64,000 nucleotides of DNA. It comes from Halorubrum salinarum. Lineage in GTDB: Archaea > Halobacteriota > Halobacteria > Halobacteriales > Haloferacaceae. The stretch spans positions 558,001-622,000 of the forward strand of contig NZ_CP053941.1 in the NCBI RefSeq assembly GCF_013267195.1, given 5' to 3'. Position numbers and translations under genes: made by a program. This document shows, piece by piece, positions 49,163 through 58,713 of this stretch (its first letter is position 1; each line of letters opens with the position of its first letter). A model generated the notes under the pieces. The model did no database searches and was not told where the DNA came from. It saw only the letters and a list, made by a program, of their open reading frames with translations.

Positions 49163-51712
49163 TCAGTCGTCCGACAGCAGCGCCCGGGAGGAGTTCGTCA
49201 CCACGAGCAGGCTCGACGCGCCCATCGCGACGGCGGCGAAGAGGGGGTTCAGCAGGCCGGTCGCCGCCAGCGGGATCGCGACCGCGTTGTAGCAGAACGC
49301 CCAGCCGATGTTCCCCTTCACGCGTCGGCCCGCCGCCCGCGCGAGCTCGAAGACGGTCGCCACGGAGCCGAGCTCGTCGTCGACGATCGCCACGTCGGCG
49401 GCGTCGGCCGCCATCGCGGTACCGCCGCCGAGCGCGATCCCGAGGTCGGCCGCGGCCAGCGCCGGCGCGTCGTTCGTCCCGTCGCCGACCATCACGGTGA
49501 CGCCGCGCTCCTTCAGCCGCCCGACGGCCTCGGCCTTCCCCTCCGGCGGGACGCCGGCGAACACCGACGAGACCGCGTCGTGCTCGGCGAACACGGTCGC
49601 CGCGCGCTCGTCGTCGCCGGTGAGGACGATCACCTCGACGCCCGACTCGTCGAGCGCCGTCACCGTCTCCGCCCAGCCCTCGCGCAGCTCGTCGCCGACC
49701 ACGACGAACCCCTCGGCCGCGCCGTCGCGGCCGACCGCGACCGGGACGCGGCCCACGTCGCGCGCGTCGGCGACCGCCGCGCGGATCGCGTCGGGGACGG
49801 TCCAGCCCCGCTCGTCGAAGAGGTCCGGGTGGCCGACGACGACCTCGACGCCGTCGACGACGCCGGAGACGCCGCGGGCGTGGCTCTCGGAGGACTCGAC
49901 CGCGGGGCCGTCGCCGCCCTCCTCGGGCTCGCCCGCCGCCGCCGCGGCCCCGCCGTCGGCGACCGCCGGCGTCGCGCCCTCGTCGCCCGCCTCGCCGGGC
50001 CCGGTCTCGGCCGCGTCCGCCGCGGAGCGCGCCGCCGCGATGGCCTGCCCGACCGGGTGCGCGGACCGCGATTCGAGGGCGGCCGCGAGGCGGAGCAGGT
50101 CGTCGTCGACCTCGCGCTCGATCAGCCGCATCTCGCCGGTCGTCAGGGTCCCGGTCTTGTCGAAGACGACCGTGTCCGCGTCGCGGATCCGCTCGAAGAC
50201 GGTGTCGTCGAAGACGACGATGTTGCGTTCGAGGGCGTCGCGGATCCCGGCGGCGACCGCGAGCGGGGTCGCCAGTCCGAGCGCGCAGGGACACGAGACG
50301 ATGAGCACCGTCAGCCCGACGAGCATCGCGTCGGTGGGGGCGCCGCCGAGCGCGAGCGACGCCCCGGCGGCGACGGCGGCGATGACGAGGACCGCCGGGA
50401 CGAACACGGTCGCGAGCCGGTCCGCGAGCTTCTGGACGCCGTGGTTCCCGCTCTGGAGGTCGTAGACGAGCTCGGCGACGCGGTCGAGGCTGGATGTCGC
50501 GTCCGGCCCGACCGCGACCGTGAGCGAGCCGTCGGCGACCACCGAGCCGCCGACGACCGCGTCGCCGGCGACCTTCCGGACCGGGAGCGACTCGCCGGTG
50601 ACGACCGACTCGTCGACCGCGGCGTCGCCGTCGACCGCCTCGCCGTCCACGGGGACGCGCTCGCCGGCGCGCACGAGGACTCGGTCGCCCGGTTCGAGCG
50701 CGTCGACGGCGACCGACTCCGCCTCGCCGTCGCCGGTCAGCCGCCGGGCGTCCTCGACCTGGACCGCGGTGACCTCGGAGAGCAGTTCCGTCGCCCGGTC
50801 CTTCACCGAGTCCTCGTAGTGGTTCCCGACCGTGACGATGACGACGATGGCGACGGTCACGTCGTAGTATATCGAGGGCGACTCGACGAAGATCACCGCG
50901 AGCGTGCTGTAGAGGTACGCGCTCACCGCGGCGATGGCGACGAGGAGGTCCATGTTCGGCGAGCGCGTCTTCGCGCTGACGTACGCGCCCCGGAGGATCG
51001 GCTTCCCGGTGAAGAAGAGGACGATGGTGGTGAGGACGCCGATGACGATGAAGAAGTACGTGCCCGAGGTCGAGGCCATCGCCTCGTTGAGGTACGTCAG
51101 CGTGCGCTCGTCGTAGAACGGGAACGCGAAGTACGTCGGGTAGATGAGGACGATGTACTGCAGCATCACCGCCATCCCGACGAGGACGCCCGCCGCGAGC
51201 CGCGCCGTCGCCATGTTGCTCGCCTGCCGCCTGGAGAAGGCGTCGTCGCGGGCGTACGCGCTGTACCCGAGCCCGCTCACCGTCTCGGTGAGGTCGTCGA
51301 TCGTGACGGCGTCCGGGTCGTGGTCGATCCGGACCGTGTCGGTGACGTAGCTCGCGCTCGCGCCGCTGACGCCGTCGGCGTCGGTCGCCACCGCCTCGAT
51401 GAACGCCTCGCAGGTCGCGCAGTGCATCCCGTCGACCTCGAGGAACGTCGCCTCGTGGCCGTCGGGGAGGTCGCGCTCGCCGGCGCCGTCCGCCTCGCCG
51501 CCCGCGTCGCCCTCGCGGTCCCCTCGCCGCTCGCGGACCGCGTCGGCGTCTACGTCGGCGTCGCCGAGGGCGCCGAACACGTCCCGGCAGCCGGTACAGC
51601 AGAAGCGGTTCCCCGCTTCGTCGGTCACGTCGACCCCCTCTGTCGGGAGCTCGCAGAGGGTACAGCCGGCGGGGTCGTCGCGCGCGTCCGCGGCGTCGTC
51701 GGTCGCGCTCAT
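49163..51712 (-). CDS. Copper-type P-type ATPase with N-terminal zinc-ribbon-like and HMA domains
   Basis: 849 residues. It starts with a cysteine cluster (Cys17, Cys20, Cys38, Cys39, Cys42), then an HMA domain with GMHCATC (Cys98, Cys101). About eight membrane spans follow. The transport motif is SCPCALG; phosphorylation occurs at DKTGTL; GDGTNDAPAL is the hinge. The layout resembles CcoI/FixI ATPases, which load copper for haem-copper oxidases, rather than detoxifying CopA. An acidic low-complexity insert lies in the nucleotide domain. One base separates it from the TauE/SafE gene upstream. Confidence 0.9.
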   Translation of the reverse strand: MSATDDAADARDDPAGCTLCELPTEGVDVTDEAGNRFCCTGCRDVFGALGDADVDADAVRERRGDREGDAGGEADGAGERDLPDGHEATFLEVDGMHCATCEAFIEAVATDADGVSGASASYVTDTVRIDHDPDAVTIDDLTETVSGLGYSAYARDDAFSRRQASNMATARLAAGVLVGMAVMLQYIVLIYPTYFAFPFYDERTLTYLNEAMASTSGTYFFIVIGVLTTIVLFFTGKPILRGAYVSAKTRSPNMDLLVAIAAVSAYLYSTLAVIFVESPSIYYDVTVAIVVIVTVGNHYEDSVKDRATELLSEVTAVQVEDARRLTGDGEAESVAVDALEPGDRVLVRAGERVPVDGEAVDGDAAVDESVVTGESLPVRKVAGDAVVGGSVVADGSLTVAVGPDATSSLDRVAELVYDLQSGNHGVQKLADRLATVFVPAVLVIAAVAAGASLALGGAPTDAMLVGLTVLIVSCPCALGLATPLAVAAGIRDALERNIVVFDDTVFERIRDADTVVFDKTGTLTTGEMRLIEREVDDDLLRLAAALESRSAHPVGQAIAAARSAADAAETGPGEAGDEGATPAVADGGAAAAAGEPEEGGDGPAVESSESHARGVSGVVDGVEVVVGHPDLFDERGWTVPDAIRAAVADARDVGRVPVAVGRDGAAEGFVVVGDELREGWAETVTALDESGVEVIVLTGDDERAATVFAEHDAVSSVFAGVPPEGKAEAVGRLKERGVTVMVGDGTNDAPALAAADLGIALGGGTAMAADAADVAIVDDELGSVATVFELARAAGRRVKGNIGWAFCYNAVAIPLAATGLLNPLFAAVAMGASSLLVVTNSSRALLSDD

Positions 51713-51713
51713 C

Positions 51714-52547
51714 TCACATGCCCCCCATGCCCGCGTCGAGCGGGTTCCAGAACGGGAGCCGCGGGTGCGGCACGCGGATCCCGACCGACATCAGCCCGTG
51801 CGCGAACAGCACGTAGCCGAGCGCGACGAACGCGACGCCGAGCAGCCGGTGGATCCGGCGGCGATGGACGGGGTCGACGCTCTCGATCAGCGTCCCGTAC
51901 GCGAAGACGGCTGGGATCGTCCCGAGCCCGAGCGCGCCGAGCGCGACCCCGCCCGCGACCGCGGAGCCGCTCGCGAGGGCGTACAGGTACGCGGGGTAGA
52001 GGATCGGACAGGGGAGCAGCCCGTGGACCGCGCCGAGCGCGACGATCCCCGGCCCGTTCGCGAGCCGGTCGACGTGCCCCGTGAGCCAGCCCGTGACGCG
52101 TTCGAGCCCGGGGAGGTGGACGCCGCCGGTCGCGCCGCCGAGGAGGTACCGGACGCCGACGGCGATCACGGCCGCGCCGACGAGGAGCCCCACCCCGCCG
52201 CGAACCGCCGTCGCGGCGCCGGTCAGCGTCGCCGTCGTGACGAGGACCGCGCCGCCGAGCGCGCCGAGGAGGGCTCCGATCGCCGCGTAGCTCGCGGCCC
52301 GCCCGAGGTTGAACAGCGCGTGCTGGCGCACCTCGTAGGTGGTCAGGTGGCCCCCGCGGCCGGTCTCCGCGCCGGCGACGCCGGCCGCGCCCGGCTCGCC
52401 GCCGTCGGTCCGCCCGCCGTCGGCGTCCATCCGGCTGGCGTAGACGGTGACGAGCGGGCCGCACATGCCGATACAGTGGGCTCCGCCGAGCAGCCCGATG
52501 GCGGCGAACAGCAGCACGTCCGTCCCGAGGAGCGGCGAGAGGGCCAT
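51714..52547 (-). CDS. TauE/SafE (DsbD-like) family membrane protein of the copper module
   Basis: 277 residues with about six to seven spans. LFAAIGLLGGAHCIGMCGPLV is the family signature, with paired cysteines in a membrane helix, and HGLLPCPILYPAYLYAL is the matching second motif. In bacteria such proteins accompany CcoI-type ATPases in oxidase assembly (CcoH/CcoS regions), and the same coupling is seen here: its stop is one base before the ATPase start. It may bind or move copper or thiols across the membrane. Confidence 0.85.
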   Translation of the reverse strand: MALSPLLGTDVLLFAAIGLLGGAHCIGMCGPLVTVYASRMDADGGRTDGGEPGAAGVAGAETGRGGHLTTYEVRQHALFNLGRAASYAAIGALLGALGGAVLVTTATLTGAATAVRGGVGLLVGAAVIAVGVRYLLGGATGGVHLPGLERVTGWLTGHVDRLANGPGIVALGAVHGLLPCPILYPAYLYALASGSAVAGGVALGALGLGTIPAVFAYGTLIESVDPVHRRRIHRLLGVAFVALGYVLFAHGLMSVGIRVPHPRLPFWNPLDAGMGGM

Positions 52548-52650
52548 GCGAGTCAGTCACCTCCCGTTCGGCGTGCGGGCGTGAATGGGTTTCGTCGCTC
52601 GGCGTCGCGTCGGGAGCGCCGCCGGAGCGGGGCGGGAGGGGCCACGCCGA

Positions 52651-53076
52651 TCACTCCTCCACGACGACGGTGCCGAACATGCCGCCCTCGCGGTGGGGGA
52701 TACAGACGTACTCGTAGGCGCCGGGGACGGTGAACGTGTGCTCGTACCGGTCGCCGCTCTCCAGCCGCCCGCCGAAGTCGGACTGCCACGCCGACAGCGC
52801 GGCGTCGTAGTCGTCGAAGCCGCCCGAGGCGAAGAACTCGGCGCCGTCCGGGATCCCGCCCTCGGTCGCGGTGACGGTGTGGGCCCGTGCGCTCGTGTTC
52901 TCCCAGACGACGGTGTCGCCGACCGAGACCGTGACCTCCCGCGGCTGATACGCGGCGGCGAGCATCCCGACGTCGTAGTCCGGCTCGCCGCCGACGCCGG
53001 CGCACCCGGCGAGCCCGACGGCGGCCGCCGCGCTCGCGGCGGCGCCGGTCCGGCGAAGGAACCGTCTGCGATACAT
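52651..53076 (-). CDS. Halocyanin, Tat-exported lipoprotein
   Basis: 141 residues. RRRFLRRTGAAASAAAAVGLAGC is a Tat signal with a lipobox, so Cys25 should be lipid-anchored outside the cell. Copper ligands are His66 (RAHTVTA), Cys125, His128 and Met133 (YVCIPHREGGM). It is an electron carrier that probably serves a respiratory oxidase. It lies just upstream of the TauE/SafE and copper ATPase genes on the same strand, supporting a copper-supply module. Confidence 0.92.
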   Translation of the reverse strand: MYRRRFLRRTGAAASAAAAVGLAGCAGVGGEPDYDVGMLAAAYQPREVTVSVGDTVVWENTSARAHTVTATEGGIPDGAEFFASGGFDDYDAALSAWQSDFGGRLESGDRYEHTFTVPGAYEYVCIPHREGGMFGTVVVEE

Positions 53077-53183
53077 ACCTTATCTGAGCGCCTGAGGGGT
53101 TTCAATACCGCGGTCGACCCCGCCGCGTGGGAACGGATCCGTCCCCGGCGAGCCCGTCCCCGCGGAGCCGGCCGGGCCGGGCC

Positions 53184-53960
53184 TCACCCGCCGACGAGGT
53201 CGTCGAAGACGCGGCGCTGCGCCGCAGCGAGGTGCTCCGAGAACGTCGCGCGGGCGATGCCCATGGCGTCGGCCACCTCCGTCGCGCTCGCCTCGCGGGG
53301 GTGTTCGAAGTAGCCGAGCCGCTGCGCGGTCCGGACCACCTCGCGCTGGCGCTCCGTGAGCCGCCCCAGGTCGACCACGACCGGGTCGGACCGGCTGTCG
53401 GCGCCGCCGGAGCTGGTGAGCCGTTCGAGCCGGACCGAGCCGCCGGTCGCCTCTAAGGCGTCGATCACGTCGCCGAGCGGGTCGGCCGCGGGCAGCGACA
53501 ACCGGAGCCGGACGCGGTCCGGCGCGGTGCGGACCGTGACCGACGAGACGGGGTAGCCGAGCGACTCGACGGCGTCGGACGGGAACTGACCCGCCGCGCG
53601 GCTGCGGCAGCGGTAGACGAACTCGTCGCCGCCGTCGAAGACGAGCTCCGCGTCGACCGCGCGGTCGGCGCGGAACTGCGAGACGACCGTCCCGTCGACG
53701 CGGACGCGGTCGACGTCCTCCGCGACCGCGCCCGGCGGGAGCGCCGCCGCCACCGGCGCGGGGCTCGGGTCGTGGACGACCACCTCGACGCGGACGCCGG
53801 CGCCGTCGCGGCCGCCGGCGCTCGACCGGTCGGCGTCTCGGGAGGCGTCGGACCCGCTCCGCGCGGCCCCCGAGCGCGCGAGGCCGTCGGAACCGGGCCG
53901 GCCGGCGGTACCGGGGCTGTCGGCGGAGGCGCCGTCCGACGACCGCGACCGCCGTCCCAT
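53184..53960 (-). CDS. HTH_10 (Bat-type) transcription regulator
   Basis: 258 residues. A low-complexity S/G/A/R/D head of about 55 residues leads to the bat-like alpha/beta region (VRVEVVVHDPSPAPVAAAL..., EFVYRCRSRAAGQFPSDAVESLG). The C-terminal HTH_10 is LTERQREVVRTAQRLGYFEHPREASATEVADAMGIARATFSEHLAAAQRRVF. It lacks the PAS and GAF sensor parts of Bat. It is divergent from phytoene desaturase with 134 bp between starts and lies near halorhodopsin, so it may regulate them; that is inference. ATG 53960 avoids a basic extension to 54068. Confidence 0.88.
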   Translation of the reverse strand: MGRRSRSSDGASADSPGTAGRPGSDGLARSGAARSGSDASRDADRSSAGGRDGAGVRVEVVVHDPSPAPVAAALPPGAVAEDVDRVRVDGTVVSQFRADRAVDAELVFDGGDEFVYRCRSRAAGQFPSDAVESLGYPVSSVTVRTAPDRVRLRLSLPAADPLGDVIDALEATGGSVRLERLTSSGGADSRSDPVVVDLGRLTERQREVVRTAQRLGYFEHPREASATEVADAMGIARATFSEHLAAAQRRVFDDLVGG

Positions 53961-54094
53961 GTGTCGATCCTGTGCCCGAAGCCGGAAAAAAAGGAAGCCG
54001 AACGAGTACGCCCCGCGGCGCCCCGCCCGCCCGCCTGATAAAGAGCCGTCGAGAGTTGGCGACCACACTCACGGCGCGAGCCCCTACCGACCCC

Positions 54095-55627
54095 ATGAGC
54101 GACGAGCCGCTGCGCGGAGCCTCGGTTGGGGTGGTCGGCGGCGGCGTCGGCGGGCTCTCCGCCGCCGCCTACCTCGCGGCCGGAGGCGCGGAGGTGACGC
54201 TGTACGAGCGCGCCGAGCGCGTCGGGGGAGTCGCCGGTCGGCTGGAGCTGGACGGGTTCCGGTTCGACACCGGCCCGTCGTGGTACCTGCTCCCGGACCT
54301 CTTCGAGCGGTTCTTCGAGGACTTCGGCCGGTCGCCCGACGAGTTCTACGACCTGCGTCGGCTCGACCCGCACTACCGGGTGTTCTGGGACGACGGCGAC
54401 CGCGCCGACGTGCCCGCCGACCCGGACGCCGCGGCCGACCTGTTCGAGTCGTACGAGCAGGGCGCGGGCGCGGCGTTCCGCGAGTACCTCGACGACGCCG
54501 AGCGGGCGTACGACGCCGGGATGGACCGGTTCGTCCTCCCCGGGCGGTCGCGGTTCCGCGACTACCTCTCGCTCGACGTCCTCGCCGGCGGTCGCGAGCT
54601 CGACCTGCTCTCCAGCCTCGACGAGCGGGTGCGGTCGTACGTCGACCATCCGAAGCTCAGACAGCTGCTGGAGTACACGCTCGTCTTCCTCGGGGGGTCG
54701 CCCCACAACACGCCGGCGCTGTACCAGCTGATGAGCCACGTCGACTATGGGCTCGGCGTCTACTACCCGATGGGCGGGGTGTACGAGGTGATCGAGGCCG
54801 TCGAGACGGTCGCCCGGGACGCCGGCGCCGACGTACACACCGGCGTGGAGGTGACGGGGCTCGAACCGATCGACGGCGGCGTCGAGGTCGAGCTCGGCGG
54901 CGACCGCTACGTCCACGACCGGGTGGTCTGTAACGCGCCGCCCGCCCACGTCGAGCGCGAGCTGCTCCCCGAGGGCGCCGTCCCGCGGCTCGGCGACTAC
55001 TGGGAGCGGCGGACGTACGGCCCCTCGGCGCACCTGCTGTACCTCGGCGTCGAGGGCGAGCTGCCGGAGCTGGCGCACCACACGCTCGCGCTCCCGACGG
55101 ACTGGGACCCGCACTTCGCGGCCATCTTCGACGACCCCGCGTGGCCCACCGGCGAGACGGAGCCGGTCGTGTACGTGAACGTCCCGTCGCGGACGGACCC
55201 GTCGGTCGCCCCCGACGGCCACGAGGCGGTCGTGACGCTCGTGCCGCTCGCGCCCGGGCTCGACGACACGCCGGACCGGCGGGCGGCGCTCAGGGAGCGC
55301 GTCCTCGACGCGGTGGACTCGCGGGCCGGCGTCGACCTCCGCGACCGGATCGTCGCCGAGGAGTCGGCGTGCGTCTCGGAGTTCGCGGCGCGGTTCGACC
55401 AGCCCGGCGGGAGCGCGCTCGGGCTCGCGCACACGATGCGACAGACCGGGCCGCTCCGCCCCGGACCGCGCGTCCGCGGGACCGACCGCCTCTACTACGT
55501 CGGCGGGAGCAGCAACCCGGGGATCGGCGTGCCGATGTGCCTGCTCGGCGGGGAACACTGCGCGGCCGCGGTCGAGGCGGACGCCGCCGGCGGCCCGCTC
55601 GACCGACTGCCGCTGGTCGGCCGCTGA
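54095..55627 (+). CDS. crtI: Phytoene desaturase/carotenoid oxidoreductase (CrtI family)
   Basis: 510 residues. The FAD-binding motif GVVGGGVGGLSAAAYLAAGGAEVTLYERAERVGGVAGR is at the N-terminus. FDTGPSWYLLPDLFERFFEDFGR and the C-terminal GGSSNPGIGVPMCLLGGEHCA are typical CrtI blocks. It introduces double bases into phytoene on the way to lycopene, then to beta-carotene and bacterioruberin. Other members of the family (CrtD) act later, so the exact step is not certain. Halorhodopsin, which needs carotenoid-derived retinal, follows 149 bp downstream. Confidence 0.9.
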   Translation: MSDEPLRGASVGVVGGGVGGLSAAAYLAAGGAEVTLYERAERVGGVAGRLELDGFRFDTGPSWYLLPDLFERFFEDFGRSPDEFYDLRRLDPHYRVFWDDGDRADVPADPDAAADLFESYEQGAGAAFREYLDDAERAYDAGMDRFVLPGRSRFRDYLSLDVLAGGRELDLLSSLDERVRSYVDHPKLRQLLEYTLVFLGGSPHNTPALYQLMSHVDYGLGVYYPMGGVYEVIEAVETVARDAGADVHTGVEVTGLEPIDGGVEVELGGDRYVHDRVVCNAPPAHVERELLPEGAVPRLGDYWERRTYGPSAHLLYLGVEGELPELAHHTLALPTDWDPHFAAIFDDPAWPTGETEPVVYVNVPSRTDPSVAPDGHEAVVTLVPLAPGLDDTPDRRAALRERVLDAVDSRAGVDLRDRIVAEESACVSEFAARFDQPGGSALGLAHTMRQTGPLRPGPRVRGTDRLYYVGGSSNPGIGVPMCLLGGEHCAAAVEADAAGGPLDRLPLVGR

Positions 55628-55719
55628 ACCGGGAGAGAGTCGCAACAGCCGTCCAAATCCGAGTTCGAGAACGGTAATATATCAAAAAATACGGATTGAG
55701 ACGGGAAACTGTCAGGAAA

Positions 55720-55734
55720 ACCTTACCAGTCAGG
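55720..55734 (+). promoter_or_regulatory. Bat-type upstream site before halorhodopsin
   Basis: ACCTTACCAGTCAGG agrees with the recalled consensus ACCcnactagTTnGG at ten of thirteen defined positions and keeps both outer ends (ACC and GG). It lies about 21 bases upstream of the TATA box, similar to the archaerhodopsin arrangement. Confidence 0.5.
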
Positions 55735-55742
55735 TTAGTACA

Positions 55743-55753
55743 TTTAATAAATA
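55743..55753 (+). promoter_or_regulatory. TATA box of halorhodopsin gene
   Basis: TTTAATAAATA is centred 29 bases before the ATG at 55777, predicting a leaderless or nearly leaderless mRNA. Confidence 0.65.
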
Positions 55754-55776
55754 CGCCACGTGTAATAGAACGTCGC

Positions 55777-56649
55777 ATGATAGAAACAGCAGCGGCCGAC
55801 CTCCTCGCGCAGAGTACCGTTCCGCTCGAAATGACGCAGACAGAGATATTCCAGTTCATTCAGAGCAACACCCTCCTGAGCGCGTCGCTCTGGGTGAACA
55901 TCGCCCTCGCGGGGCTGTCGATCCTCCTGTTCGTCTACATGGGACGGAACGTGGAGGACCCGCGCGCCCAACTGATCTTCGTCGCGACGCTGATGGTACC
56001 GCTGGTGTCCATCTCCAGCTACACGGGGCTCGTCTCCGGGCTCACCGTCAGCTTCCTCGAGATGCCGGCCGGGCACGCGCTCGCCGGCGCGGGCGCCGGC
56101 CCCGAGGGCGGGGTGTTCACCCCGTGGGGTCGGTACCTCACGTGGGCGTTCTCGACGCCGATGATCCTCGTCGCGCTCGGCCTGCTCGCCGGCTCGAACC
56201 TGAGCAAGCTGTTCACCGCCGTGGTGGCCGACGTCGGGATGTGCGTCACCGGGCTGGCGGCCGCGCTCACCACGTCCTCGCTCCTGCTGCGCTGGGTCTG
56301 GTACGGCATCAGCTGCGCGTTCTTCGTCGTCGTCCTCTACATCCTGCTCGCGGAGTGGGCGAAGGACGCCGAGGTCGCCGGCACCGCCGACATCTTCAAC
56401 ACGCTGAAGGTGCTCACCGTCGTCCTCTGGCTCGGCTACCCCATCTTCTGGGCCCTCGGCGCCGAGGGGTTCGCCGTGCTCGACGTGGCGATCACCTCGT
56501 GGGCGTACAGCGGGATGGACATCATCGCGAAGTACCTCTTCGCGTTCCTCCTGCTGCGCTGGGTCGTCGACAACGAGCGGACGGTCGCCGATGTGGCCGC
56601 CGGTCTCGGCGCGGCCTCCCGCGGCGGCGCGGCGCCCGCCGACGACTGA
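55777..56649 (+). CDS. hop: Halorhodopsin, light-driven inward chloride pump
   Basis: 290 residues, seven helices. The bacteriorhodopsin proton-acceptor aspartate is replaced by Thr122 in RYLTWAFSTPMIL (the T-S-A-like chloride motif, with Ser126 and Arg119). The retinal lysine is Lys252 in DIIAKYLFAF. A longer B-C loop with MPAGHALAGAGAG is typical of halorhodopsins. It brings chloride into the cell in the light to balance volume and charge. ATG 55777 is fixed by the TATA box; the frame upstream to 55696 crosses that box. Confidence 0.96.
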   Translation: MIETAAADLLAQSTVPLEMTQTEIFQFIQSNTLLSASLWVNIALAGLSILLFVYMGRNVEDPRAQLIFVATLMVPLVSISSYTGLVSGLTVSFLEMPAGHALAGAGAGPEGGVFTPWGRYLTWAFSTPMILVALGLLAGSNLSKLFTAVVADVGMCVTGLAAALTTSSLLLRWVWYGISCAFFVVVLYILLAEWAKDAEVAGTADIFNTLKVLTVVLWLGYPIFWALGAEGFAVLDVAITSWAYSGMDIIAKYLFAFLLLRWVVDNERTVADVAAGLGAASRGGAAPADD

Positions 56650-56755
56650 TCGGCCGCGGTCGGTCCCCCGTTCCCCGCTATTTCCACCGCCGACGAGCGC
56701 CGCGGCCCGGCGGCGGAGAGAAAAGCGCTAAACCCGCGGCGGCGGTGGAGACGGT

Positions 56756-57094
56756 ATGAAACAGGCCATCGTCGCCCGGACGGACATCGGCATGGGCGAG
56801 GGGAAGCTCGCCGCGCAGGTCGCGCACGCGTCGCTGTCCGCGTACCAGGACGCGAGCGACCGGGCGCGGAAGAAGTGGCAGGGCGAGGGGCAGAAGAAGG
56901 TCGTGCTGAAGGGGAGCTCCGAGAGCCAGCTGTTCGAGCTGGCCGACAAGGCCGACAAGGAGGGGCTGCCGTACGCCGTCGTCCGGGACGCGGGCCACAC
57001 CCAGCTGGAGCCGGGGACCGTCACCGCGCTCGCGGTCGGCCCCGCCCGCGACGACAGCGTCGACCGCGTGACCGGCGACCTCTCGCTGTTCTGA
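56756..57094 (+). CDS. pth2: Peptidyl-tRNA hydrolase, archaeal Pth2 type
   Basis: 112 residues, the full family length. [29 protein letters not shown] contains the conserved lysine and histidine of the active site, and [25 protein letters not shown] is the C-terminal signature. It frees tRNA from abortive peptides. Its stop abuts the truD start (TGAATG), so the pair forms an operon. Confidence 0.95.
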   Translation: MKQAIVARTDIGMGEGKLAAQVAHASLSAYQDASDRARKKWQGEGQKKVVLKGSSESQLFELADKADKEGLPYAVVRDAGHTQLEPGTVTALAVGPARDDSVDRVTGDLSLF

Positions 57095-58609
57095 ATGGCC
57101 GACGGCGATTCCCTCCGCGAGGCGCACCCGACGGAGCGCGCGGTCGGCATCGAGTACTACGCCAGCCGCGCCGACGGGATCGGCGGGCGGCTCCGCGAGT
57201 CGCCCGAGGACTTCCGGGTCCGAGAGCTGGAGGCGTTCGACGCGGAGCCGCTCGACGCCGACCCCGGCAGCTACCCCGACCTCGTCGTCCGGGCGACGCT
57301 CCGCGACTGGGACACCAACGACTTCGCGCGCCGGCTCTCGGACGCGCTCGGCGTCAGCCGCGAGCGCGTCTCGTGGGCGGGGACGAAGGACAAGCGCGCC
57401 GTCACGACGCAGCTGTTCACCGTCCGCGGCGTCGACGCCGACGACCTCCCCGAGATCCGCGGCGCCGAGATAGCGGCGCTCGGCCGGGCGGGCCGGAGCC
57501 TCTCGTTCGGCGACCTCGCGGGCAACGCCTTCGAGATCCGCGTCGCGGACGCGGTCGACGGCGCCCCCGAGCGCGTCGCCGAGGCGGTGCGGGACCTCCG
57601 GGCGTTCGCGGGCGACGCGGGCGAGGGCGACGCTGACGGAGTAGACGCGAACGAGACGGACGCGGACGGGAGCAGCGGTCCGAGCGTGGACGAGTCGATC
57701 GAGGCGACCGTCGGCGTTCCGAACTACTTCGGCCAGCAGCGGTTCGGCAGCCGGCGACCCGTCACTCACGTCGTCGGGCTGGCGATCGCGCGGAACGACC
57801 CCCGCGAGGCGGTCCGGCTGTACGCCGGGAACCCCGCCGAGGCGGAGCCCGAAGACACCCGAGCCGCGCGCGACCGAGTCGACGCGGCGTTCGGGGTGAG
57901 CGGCGACTCCGGGCTCCTCGGGGGTCCCGCCGCCGACGGCACGGGCGACGGCGACTGGGCCGCCTGCCTCGATGCGATCCCCGGCAAGCTCCGGTTCGAG
58001 CGCTCGATGGTCCACCGGCTCGCCGACCGCGGCGTCGACCCGAACTCGCCGCCGGACGACGAGGACTGGTGGCACGCCCTGGAGGCGGTGCCCTCGAACC
58101 TCCAGCGGCTGTTCGTCAACGCCGCGCAGTCGTTCCTCTTCAACCGGATCGTGAGCGAGCGGCTGCGCCGCGGGCTCCCGTTCGACCGTCCCGTCGCCGG
58201 CGACGTGGTCTGTTTCGCCGACGGCGACGCGCCCGAGGGGCTGTACGCGCCGGACGCTGACCGCCTCCAGCGCGTCGACGCGGACCGGGTCGACGTGGTC
58301 TCGCGGCACTGCGAGCGCGGGCGGGCCTTCGTCACCGCGCCGCTCGTCGGCACCGAGACGACCCTCGGCGACGGCGAGCCGGGCGAGATAGAGCGCGAGG
58401 TCCTCGCCGACGCCGGCGTCGAGCCGGGCAACTTCTCGCTCCCCGGCGAGTTCGACTCGAACGGGACGCGGCGCGCGGTCCTCCTGCGCACGGACCTCGA
58501 CGTGACGTTCGAGGGCGGCGACCCGCGGTTCGCCTTCGCGCTCCCGAGCGGGTCGTACGCGACCGCGCTCCTGCGGGAGTTCACGAAGCGCGGCCCGCTC
58601 GACCTCTGA
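57095..58609 (+). CDS. truD: tRNA pseudouridine(13) synthase TruD
   Basis: 504 residues. The catalytic aspartate is Asp99 in [24 protein letters not shown] and the nearby TRUD insertion domain are intact, as are [13 protein letters not shown] and the C-terminal [13 protein letters not shown]. It makes pseudouridine at position 13 of tRNAs. Two acidic inserts (about 180-200 and 265-290) account for the length. It immediately follows pth2. Confidence 0.95.
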   Translation: MADGDSLREAHPTERAVGIEYYASRADGIGGRLRESPEDFRVRELEAFDAEPLDADPGSYPDLVVRATLRDWDTNDFARRLSDALGVSRERVSWAGTKDKRAVTTQLFTVRGVDADDLPEIRGAEIAALGRAGRSLSFGDLAGNAFEIRVADAVDGAPERVAEAVRDLRAFAGDAGEGDADGVDANETDADGSSGPSVDESIEATVGVPNYFGQQRFGSRRPVTHVVGLAIARNDPREAVRLYAGNPAEAEPEDTRAARDRVDAAFGVSGDSGLLGGPAADGTGDGDWAACLDAIPGKLRFERSMVHRLADRGVDPNSPPDDEDWWHALEAVPSNLQRLFVNAAQSFLFNRIVSERLRRGLPFDRPVAGDVVCFADGDAPEGLYAPDADRLQRVDADRVDVVSRHCERGRAFVTAPLVGTETTLGDGEPGEIEREVLADAGVEPGNFSLPGEFDSNGTRRAVLLRTDLDVTFEGGDPRFAFALPSGSYATALLREFTKRGPLDL

Positions 58610-58713
58610 TCGATCCGGATTCGTGGATCAGTTCGGGATTCGAGGAGTCGAAACCACCACGGGACTGTGTTCCGTTCCGAGCCGTTTTTGTGCGACAGCC
58701 GTCAATCGACGCC

